NCBI RefSeq assembly: GCF_042666615.1
Contig: NZ_JBHTDD010000023.1
Span: 1 to 64,000 of the forward strand
Direction: 5' to 3'
Length of the DNA stretch: 64,000 bases
Origin: KBS50 sp042666615
GTDB lineage: Bacteria; Actinomycetota; Actinomycetes; Mycobacteriales; Micromonosporaceae
The translations under genes were made by a program, and so were the position numbers. The notes below the pieces were generated by a model. It was not told where the DNA came from and made no database searches. It saw only the letters and a program-made list of their open reading frames with translations. Below are positions 26,625-33,402 of this stretch, piece after piece (positions within the stretch are counted from its first letter, which is position 1; each line of letters opens with the position of its first letter).

Positions 26625-27947
26625 TCAAGCCGGGGGCGCCGGCCCGATGGTGAGCCGGCGTAGCTGCGGGATGCGGGCGGCGATCAGTCCCACGCCGGCC
26701 AGGCAGCCGAACCCGCCGAGCAGGAGCGCCACGCCGCCGCCGGTGCCGGCGGCGACCAGGCCGGCCCGCAGCCCGCCGAGCTGCGGCCCGGCGACGCCGA
26801 CGACGTGTTCCAGGGCGGACACCCGGCCCCGGTACGCCTCCGGGGTGACATGCTGGACGACGGTGCCGCGGGCGACCACCGACCAGGTGTCGGCAGCACC
26901 GGCGACGGCGATCAGCCCGAGAACGACCGGGAGCTGGTCGGCCAGCCCGACCCCGGCCAGCGCCGCGCCCCAGACGGTGACGCAGGCCAGCAGCAGCCGG
27001 CCCGGCCGCGGCTGCCGGGTGGTGAACCCGGAAACGGCCGAGGCGAGCACCCCGCCGACCGCCAGCGCCGTGGTGAACAGTCCCAGTACGGCCGGGGAAC
27101 CGCCGAACTTCTCGGCGTTGAGCACCGGGAACAGGGCAACTGGCATGGCCAGCACGGTGGCGCACAGGTCGGTGAGGAAGGCGCCCCGGACGACCGGGTT
27201 CCCGGCGGCGAAGCGGATCCCGGCCCCCACGGCCCGGCCGCCCGGCGAGGGCGTGCCCCCCGGTTGGCTGCCGGCTGGTCCGGTGCCGCCCGGTTCGCCA
27301 CCGGCTCCGGTGCCGCCCGGTTGGCTGCCGGCTGGGCGCGTGCCGGCTGCCAGCGTCGGCAGGCCGGCGAGGGCGATCAGCGCGAGGACGAACGTGCCGG
27401 CGTCGATGACGAAGCACACGGCGGTGCCCCACAGCGCGACGAGCGCGCCGGCCGCCGCCGGCCCGAGCAGCAGCGACGCCTGGAAGGACAGGTGGGTCAG
27501 GGCCAGCCCGGCGGCGAGCTGGTCGCCCGGCAGCAGGGTGGGGACCAGCGCCCGGCGGGCCGGCGCGCCGAGCGCCGACAGGGCCGACGCCACGGCCGCG
27601 ATGGCCAGCATCGCCCAGACGGCGTCACCGGCGAACGCCGCGACCCCGGCCAGCCCGAGGCTGGTGCCGACCTGACCCCAGGTGCTGGCCAGAACGAGCC
27701 GGCGTCGGTCGACGCGGTCCGCCGCCGTGCCGCCGATCAGCGCGAAGGCGATCAGCGGCGCGGCGGTGAACAGGCCGATGAGACCCACCATGGCGGGATC
27801 GCGGGTGCGGTCCCAGACGTGGAACGTGATCGCGAACGAGGTGAGCTGACCACCGAACCCGGAGACCACGCCACCGAGCCAGAGCCGCCGGAACGCCGGC
27901 GCCCGGGCCAGCGGGCGGACGTCGACAAGCGCCGTGCGCAGGCTCAT
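26625..27947 (-). CDS. MFS transporter (EntS-like)
   Basis: 440 aa, about 12 membrane helices. RRLWLGGVVSGFGGQLTSFA and GTAADRVDRRRLVLAS (the loop 2-3 signature) place it with the EntS/MFS_3 exporters, which move siderophores or drugs. The central cytoplasmic loop is a Gly/Pro/Thr/Ser-rich run with short repeats (PAGSQPGGTG). ATG 27947 overlaps the stop of the upstream MarR gene (ATGA), so the two are co-translated. Probably a drug or metabolite exporter under MarR control. Confidence 0.85.
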   Translation of the reverse strand: MSLRTALVDVRPLARAPAFRRLWLGGVVSGFGGQLTSFAITFHVWDRTRDPAMVGLIGLFTAAPLIAFALIGGTAADRVDRRRLVLASTWGQVGTSLGLAGVAAFAGDAVWAMLAIAAVASALSALGAPARRALVPTLLPGDQLAAGLALTHLSFQASLLLGPAAAGALVALWGTAVCFVIDAGTFVLALIALAGLPTLAAGTRPAGSQPGGTGAGGEPGGTGPAGSQPGGTPSPGGRAVGAGIRFAAGNPVVRGAFLTDLCATVLAMPVALFPVLNAEKFGGSPAVLGLFTTALAVGGVLASAVSGFTTRQPRPGRLLLACVTVWGAALAGVGLADQLPVVLGLIAVAGAADTWSVVARGTVVQHVTPEAYRGRVSALEHVVGVAGPQLGGLRAGLVAAGTGGGVALLLGGFGCLAGVGLIAARIPQLRRLTIGPAPPA

Positions 27948-28510
27948 CCGGCCCGTCCCTCGGGCTCGGTGGCCTGCCCTCGGCGTGGCTCGGTGGCGTG
28001 CTGCCGGCGTGGCTCGGTGGCGTGTTCGGGCGGCAGGTGCGCGGCCAGCCGGTCGCGGAACGGGCGCCGGGCCAGGGCCGCCTGGATGTCGGCGACCACC
28101 CGGGTCAGCGGGTACGGCAGCTCGCTCTCCAGCTCCCGGATGCTCGCCTCGGTGGCCCGCCACTCGGCCCGCAGGAACGGCACCAGCTCCCGGGCCCGCT
28201 TGGTGAGGGTGATCCGGCGGGTGCGGGCGTCGGCACCGGGGGAGTGGTCCACGAGGCCGGCGTGGCGCATCGCGGCGACCGTCTGGCTCATGGCGGAGTG
28301 CGTGACCTCCATCCGATCGGCCAGCTCCTGGATGCTCTGCGGACCGTGCCGGTCGATTTGGATCAGGGGACCGACGAACCGGGTGCGCACGCCGTCCACC
28401 CCGGCCCGGCGGTACAGCTCGGCGATGTCGTTGTCCAGCGAGTGCAGCAGGCGCCACACCGGCCCCCAGTGACTGCCGTCCAACGGGTCGGTGGCGGGGG
28501 AGTTGCTCAT
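27944..28510 (-). CDS. MarR-family repressor
   Basis: 188 aa. Winged helix with SIQELADRMEVTHSAMSQTV as recognition HTH and a wing GADARTRRITLTKRARELV. The C-terminal tail is a run of ATEPRR repeats not typical of the family. The start ATG at 28510 has no ribosome site; CACAAT lies 6 nt upstream on the minus strand, with TTGACA further upstream overlapping the operator. It likely represses itself and the downstream EntS-like exporter. Confidence 0.88.
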   Translation of the reverse strand: MSNSPATDPLDGSHWGPVWRLLHSLDNDIAELYRRAGVDGVRTRFVGPLIQIDRHGPQSIQELADRMEVTHSAMSQTVAAMRHAGLVDHSPGADARTRRITLTKRARELVPFLRAEWRATEASIRELESELPYPLTRVVADIQAALARRPFRDRLAAHLPPEHATEPRRQHATEPRRGQATEPEGRAG

Positions 28511-28520
28511 CGCCCGATTG

Positions 28521-28546
28521 TGACAGTACTTATATAAGTGCTGTCA
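28521..28546. promoter_or_regulatory. Near-perfect 26-bp palindrome, MarR operator
   Basis: The half-sites TGACAGTACTTAT and ATAAGTGCTGTCA match at 12 of 13 positions. It starts 10 bp upstream of the marR start codon. A TTGACA -35 (minus strand) lies at one edge, so binding would block the promoter. Confidence 0.8.
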
Positions 28547-28569
28547 AGTAGGATTGGCCGGTACCGACT

Positions 28570-28645
28570 GATCCACTCGACATGCGGGAAGTCGCGGGGG
28601 TCGCGGTGGCGCCAAGTCCACGACTTCCCGCATGTCGAGTGGATC
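28570..28645. repeat. Perfect 25-bp inverted repeat with 26-nt loop
   Basis: 28570-28594 is exactly inverted at 28621-28645 (arms open GATCCACTCGACATGCGGGA). It lies in the divergent MarR/PucR interval, 40 bp before the pucR-type promoter, so it is not a simple convergent terminator. Its shape suggests a dispersed palindromic element. Confidence 0.8.
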
Positions 28646-28698
28646 ACGACAACCAACTGCCGGCGGCGGGCACCCCACCGCCCGGTAGCGTGACGGCC

Positions 28699-30384
28699 GT
28701 GTTCCCCACCGTCCGCGAGGTGCTCGCCCTCGACCCGGTACGCCACGGCGAACCGCGGGTGGTCGCCGGCGAATCCGGACTGGGTCGGCGGGTCCGCTGG
28801 GTGCACGTCGCCGAGGTGCCGGACATCGCGACCCTGCTCAACGGCGGTGAACTCGTCCTCACCACCGGCATCGGGCTACCGGCCGACGACGCCGGGCTGC
28901 GGACCTTCGTCGACGCTCTCGCCGACGTCGACGCCTCCGGCCTGGTCGTGGAACTCGGCCGGCGCTACCCGGCCGCCGTGCCGCGCAGCATGGTGGCCGC
29001 CGCGCACCGGCGCGGACTGCCGCTTGTCGAACTGCGCCGGGCCACGCCGTTCGTGCCGATCACCGAGGCCGTGCACGGACTGATCGTCGACGCCCAGCTC
29101 AGCGAGCTGCGGGCGACCGAGGAGATCCACCAGCGGTTCACCGAACTGTCCGTCGAGGGGGCCGAACCGGCCGAGGTGGTCCGGCAGGCGGCCGAACTGT
29201 CCGGCTGTCCGGTGGTGCTGGAGAACCTGGCCCGCCAGGTGCTCGCGTACCATCCGGCGGGGCAGAGCGCGGGTCCGCTGCTGGACGGGTGGGAGCGGCA
29301 CTCGCGCCGCATCCGTCCGGCCGGGCGCACCGCGTACGACCCGGATGCGGGCTGGTTGGTGACCACCGTCGGGGCCCGCGGCCAGGACTGGGGGCGGCTC
29401 CTGCTGCGCTGGCCGCCCACCGCCGAGCAGGCGGCGGACCATCCCGACGTTCCGCCCCAACCACCCAGCCGGTTGACGATCCTGCTGGAGCGGGCCGCGT
29501 CGACGCTCGCCCTGGGCCGGTTGATCCGGCGCGACGCCGAGGGGTTGGAACGGCAGATCCACCGCAACCTGCTCACCGCGCTGCTGGACCACGGCCGGCC
29601 GGTGGACGAGGTGGCGTTGCGGGCCCGCGCGCTCGGCGTACCGCTGGAACGCCGTCGGCTGGTCGGCGTGGTGGTGCGGCACCGGGCCGACGAGCCCGGT
29701 GCCGAGCTGGCCGCCGAGGCGGCCCAGGCCCGGCTGCACGACCTGGCCGAGGAGGTCGGCCGGGCGGTCCGCGAGGCTGGTCTGACCGGGCTGGCGAGCG
29801 CCGTCGACGACCAGGCGGTGGGTGCGCTGCTGGCCCTCGCCCCCGACGCGACGGACGACGCGGCCCTCAGCGAGTTCGCGGCGGCCCTGGAACGGGTACG
29901 GGCGGCCGGGCCGGGTTGGCCGGGCGGTGGCCCACCCGTGGTGGTGGCCGCCGGCTCCACCGTGACGAGCGTCCGGGAGGCCCGCCGGTCCCTCGTCGAG
30001 GCGCGCCAGGTGGCCGACGCGGCCCGACGCGGACGGCGGGACCTGCCGGTGTTCCGGCTCGCCACGGTCGGGCTGGCGGGCCTGCTACACCTGCTTCGGG
30101 ACGATCCGCGGATCCAGACCTTCGTCGAGCGGGAACTCGGGGCCCTGCTGGCCCACCAGGCCGAACATCCGCGGGAACAGTTGTTCGACACCCTGCGGGC
30201 GTACCTGGAGCACGGACGCAACAAGTCGGCGGCGGCGTCGGCGGCCCACCTGTCCCGGCCCGCGTTCTACGAGCGACTCACCCGGATCGGCCGGATCCTC
30301 GACACCGACCTGGACTCCGTCCCGGCCTGCCTCTCCCTCCACGTAGCCCTGCTGGCCCTGGACGCCATCCACGACACCACCTGA
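28699..30384 (+). CDS. PucR-family transcriptional regulator
   Basis: 561 aa. The N-terminal PucR purine-catabolism sensor domain (residues 1-125, with GGELVLTTGIGLPADDAGLR) is followed by a GGDEF-like central region and a C-terminal PucR helix-turn-helix (YLEHGRNKSAAASAAHLSRP, AFYERLTRIGRIL). GTG 28699 was chosen because TAGCGT (28686-28691) is exactly 7 nt upstream, indicating a leaderless mRNA; in-frame GTG 28690 would add three residues. Regulators of this class control purine, GABA or proline catabolism. No such genes adjoin, so the target is unknown. Confidence 0.85.
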   Translation: MFPTVREVLALDPVRHGEPRVVAGESGLGRRVRWVHVAEVPDIATLLNGGELVLTTGIGLPADDAGLRTFVDALADVDASGLVVELGRRYPAAVPRSMVAAAHRRGLPLVELRRATPFVPITEAVHGLIVDAQLSELRATEEIHQRFTELSVEGAEPAEVVRQAAELSGCPVVLENLARQVLAYHPAGQSAGPLLDGWERHSRRIRPAGRTAYDPDAGWLVTTVGARGQDWGRLLLRWPPTAEQAADHPDVPPQPPSRLTILLERAASTLALGRLIRRDAEGLERQIHRNLLTALLDHGRPVDEVALRARALGVPLERRRLVGVVVRHRADEPGAELAAEAAQARLHDLAEEVGRAVREAGLTGLASAVDDQAVGALLALAPDATDDAALSEFAAALERVRAAGPGWPGGGPPVVVAAGSTVTSVREARRSLVEARQVADAARRGRRDLPVFRLATVGLAGLLHLLRDDPRIQTFVERELGALLAHQAEHPREQLFDTLRAYLEHGRNKSAAASAAHLSRPAFYERLTRIGRILDTDLDSVPACLSLHVALLALDAIHDTT

Positions 30385-30405
30385 CCACAGGCACCCTGCT
30401 ACGCC

Positions 30406-30468
30406 CGTTGATCAAGAGATTCGCGTCAGAATTCGGCGCGATCTGTGACGCGAACCTCTTGATCAACG
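30406..30468. terminator. Long palindrome between convergent genes
   Basis: Arms 30406-30428 and 30446-30468 match at 22 of 23 positions (CGTTGATCAAGAG...) with a 17-nt loop. It lies between the pucR-type stop and the end of murL, so a bidirectional terminator is likely. The TTGATCAA core recalls the 10496 palindrome. Confidence 0.7.
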
Positions 30469-30488
30469 CCGCGAGGTGTGGGGGGCAG

Positions 30489-31844
30489 TCAGCGGAGGGC
30501 GGCGGTTAGGGCCTTGGCGTATGGGGGCGGGACGAATGTGGTGCCGGCCGGGGTGAAGACGTCGGAGTCGGCCGCGGCCACCCAGCCCTGCGACGGCACC
30601 GCCGCCACCAGAGCCCGCACCACGGGGGCGTCCCGCCACTGCTCCTGCTCGGCGAGCAGCCCCAGCGCCACGGTCGACTCCTCCACCTCGCCGACGCACT
30701 CGAACGGCTTGTGCGCGTCGATGCCGAGCAGCTCCAGGTAACCCGGCACCTGGTCCAGATCGGCGAGGAGATCCGTCCCGAAGATGTGGGTCAACCGCTC
30801 CCGGGACATGAAGGGCGCCAGCGCCAGGAAGACGAACCGGCACTTGGGGCAGTCACCGCACCAGCGAACGCTGGGGTCGTGCAGCCGGAACGCCCGGTTG
30901 CAGCTGGTCACCACGTCGTCGTACCGGGTGAACTGGGCGAACAGCCGGGCGATGTGCAGCTCGGAGAGCGAACGGAGCAGGGAGAAGTACGGCTCGACGC
31001 GGCCAGCGTGCTCGGTCACCGCGTCCCGCAGCAGCGCCTCCGCCTCGACGCCCTTGGACCACTGGTGGTTGACCTGGTGGCCGTTCCAGATCAGGTTGGG
31101 GTCGGAGGCCGACCGCTCGTTGGACATCACCACCGGGCCCAGCTCGTGGAGTACGGCGGTGGCCACCGCGATCAGGGAGTTGATCGCGGTCACCGGGATG
31201 TGCCCGTTCAGCGCGCCGGCCTTGTTAAGCGCGAACAGTTCCGGGTCGAGGATCCGACGGGCGGCGAGCGCCGGCAGCCCGGACGCCTCGTTCACCGAGA
31301 CGATCACCGGGTTCGGGTTGACCGAGAACGGCACCGGGTCGAGGCCGGCCCGGCGCAGCACCTCAAGCGTGACGATCGAGTCCTTGCCCCCGCCGACCGC
31401 CGACAACGGACGGCCGCCGGTGGCGTCCACCACCGCCGGGGCCGGCTCCGGCGAGCCGGCCGGCACCTCGGGCACCAGCTCCAGCACGTGCGGCAGCTCG
31501 TTGCGGTAGGCGTACTCGGCCAGGCCCTTGGTGTAGACGGCGGTGACCAGCGCCGTGGCGGCCGGTCCCAGCGGCCGGGGCAGCACCAGCCGGGGCGGCG
31601 CCGCCGCCTTGTAGTAGCTCACGCCGGCGACGAGGTGCAGCAGCTCGACGACCCGGTGTAGCGCGGCGACGGTCGCCTCCGCTGGTGGCCGGACCGGTGC
31701 CGGTAGCGTGATCCGCTCGGTGAACCGCAGCTCACCCCCGGGCCCGCGCAGCACGTAGTCGAGCGCCACCGCGCCGGTGCCCGCATCGATGGAGTACGAC
31801 GGGAACGAGAAGGAGTCCATCTGCCGGAGCTGGTCGTTGAGCAC
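30489..31844 (-). CDS. murL: UDP-MurNAc-L-Ala-L-Glu epimerase
   Basis: 451 aa. In the alternative peptidoglycan route, MurL uses ATP to epimerise the terminal L-Glu of UDP-MurNAc-L-Ala-L-Glu to D-Glu. A PP-loop-like GGGKDSIVTLEVLRRAG starts at residue 151. VMSNERSASDPNLIWNGHQV, VNHQWSKG and WCGDCPKCRFVFLAL (Cys-rich) are the family hallmarks as I recall them. It is divergent from a MurD-type ligase 51 bp away, the partner expected for MurD2. The start is a GTG; no clear ribosome site is seen. The assignment rests on motif recognition plus context. Confidence 0.75.
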   Translation of the reverse strand: MLNDQLRQMDSFSFPSYSIDAGTGAVALDYVLRGPGGELRFTERITLPAPVRPPAEATVAALHRVVELLHLVAGVSYYKAAAPPRLVLPRPLGPAATALVTAVYTKGLAEYAYRNELPHVLELVPEVPAGSPEPAPAVVDATGGRPLSAVGGGKDSIVTLEVLRRAGLDPVPFSVNPNPVIVSVNEASGLPALAARRILDPELFALNKAGALNGHIPVTAINSLIAVATAVLHELGPVVMSNERSASDPNLIWNGHQVNHQWSKGVEAEALLRDAVTEHAGRVEPYFSLLRSLSELHIARLFAQFTRYDDVVTSCNRAFRLHDPSVRWCGDCPKCRFVFLALAPFMSRERLTHIFGTDLLADLDQVPGYLELLGIDAHKPFECVGEVEESTVALGLLAEQEQWRDAPVVRALVAAVPSQGWVAAADSDVFTPAGTTFVPPPYAKALTAALR

Positions 31845-31895
31845 ACGCCATACTAGCTAGTCGGATTTGTTCCCCGCCGAGTAAGGAGATCACCT

Positions 31896-33245
31896 GTGCG
31901 CCTGTCTGACCTGCGCGGACGCGCCGTCGCCGTCTGGGGCACCGGCCGGGAGGGGCGGGCCGCGGTGGTCGCGATAGCCGCGCACGGCCCGGCCGACCTG
32001 GTGGTGGTCGATGACGGTCCGGCGGGGGCGGCGGGCTCCTGGGAGGGTCCGCCGGCGACCGCCGCGCCGCTGGTCACCGGCGAGGCGGCGCGCGAGCGGC
32101 TGCTGGCGGCCGACGTGGTGGTGCGGTCGCCAGGGGTGCCGCAGACCCATCCCTGGGTGGCCGAGCTGCGCCGGCACGGCGTGCCGATCACCGGCGGATC
32201 GGCGTTGTGGCTCGCCGACCACGCCGCCCGGACCATCGGGGTGACCGGCAGCAAGGGCAAGAGCACCACCTCCAGTCTGATCAGTCACCTGCTGACCAGC
32301 CTCGGGCGGCCGAACGTGTTCGGCGGCAACATCGGCGTTCCGCTGCTGGACCTACCGGAGGCCGAATGTTACGTGCTGGAGCTGTCCAGCTACCAGTGCA
32401 GCGACCTGACCGACTCGCCCCGGGTGGCGGTGGTGACCTCGCTGTTCCCCGAGCACCTGGACGCGCACGGCGGCGAGCGGGAGTACTACCGGGACAAGCT
32501 GAACCTGCTCGCCCACGGTCCGGAGACCGTGGTGGTCAACGGCACCGACCCCCGGCTGGCCGCCGAACTGGGGGACCGGCCGGCGATCCGCGCCGGGCTG
32601 CCGGACAGCGTCCATCTCGCGCCCGGACCGGACGGCGCGGAGACGGTGTACGCAGGTGCGGAGCCGTTGTTCGCCCGGTCGGTGTTCCCGCTGGCGGGGC
32701 GGCACAACGCGGGCAACCTCTGCGTGGCGCTCGCGGTGCTCCAGTCGCTCGGCATCGACGTGGTGGCCCGCCGGGGGGAGCTGGCCGACGCGGCGGCAGC
32801 GTTTCGTGGCCTGCCGCACCGGCTCAGCGAGATCGCCGATCCGTCCGGCCTCACCTTCGTCGACGACACCCTGGCCACCAGCCCGTACGCGACGATGCAC
32901 GCGATCGACGCGTACCCGGACCGGCGGCTCACCGTCATCGTCGGTGGCGCCGATCGTGGATTGGACTACGCTCCGCTGCGCGAGCACCTGGCCGGGCGCC
33001 CGGTGACCGTGATCGGCATTCCGGACAGCGGGCCGCGCATCGTCGAGGCGCTGCGCGAGCTGCCCGGGGTGCGTGTCGAGGTGGCCGACGATCTGGCGGC
33101 CGCGGTGCGGCTGGCCCGCGATCTGACCCCGGTCGGCGGGGTGGTGCTGCTGTCACCGGCGGCGCCGAGCTACGGCAGGTTCCGCAACTGGGAGCACCGC
33201 TCCGAGGCATACGCCGCCGCGATCGCCGAGACCGTTCCGAGGTGA
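31896..33245 (+). CDS. murD2: MurD-type ligase, probably the L-Glu-adding MurD2
   Basis: 449 aa Mur ligase. The ATP loop is GVTGSKGKSTTSSLISHLL (canonical MurD has TNGKT), then ELSSYQCSDL, PHRLSEI, FVDDTLATSPYATM (canonical NDSKATN) and LSPAAPSYGRFRNWEHR. The overall MurD architecture is intact, but substrate-loop residues differ from classical MurD. That fits MurD2, which adds L-Glu to UDP-MurNAc-L-Ala for later epimerisation by MurL. AAGGAG lies 7 nt before GTG 31896. Cytoplasmic. Confidence 0.8.
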   Translation: MRLSDLRGRAVAVWGTGREGRAAVVAIAAHGPADLVVVDDGPAGAAGSWEGPPATAAPLVTGEAARERLLAADVVVRSPGVPQTHPWVAELRRHGVPITGGSALWLADHAARTIGVTGSKGKSTTSSLISHLLTSLGRPNVFGGNIGVPLLDLPEAECYVLELSSYQCSDLTDSPRVAVVTSLFPEHLDAHGGEREYYRDKLNLLAHGPETVVVNGTDPRLAAELGDRPAIRAGLPDSVHLAPGPDGAETVYAGAEPLFARSVFPLAGRHNAGNLCVALAVLQSLGIDVVARRGELADAAAAFRGLPHRLSEIADPSGLTFVDDTLATSPYATMHAIDAYPDRRLTVIVGGADRGLDYAPLREHLAGRPVTVIGIPDSGPRIVEALRELPGVRVEVADDLAAAVRLARDLTPVGGVVLLSPAAPSYGRFRNWEHRSEAYAAAIAETVPR

Positions 33246-33402
33246 GGGGAGCCACAACGCGTGCACCGGCGCGCCGCGCGGCACCCTGTCGGTGCTGCCG
33301 GCCCGCCGGTCGCGACGAAGGGTTGGCACCCTGTCCGCCGCCGTGGCACAACGCCGAGGTCGCCTCGGGTGCACCGGCCCGGCTCGTGCGGTGTCCACCG
33401 AA

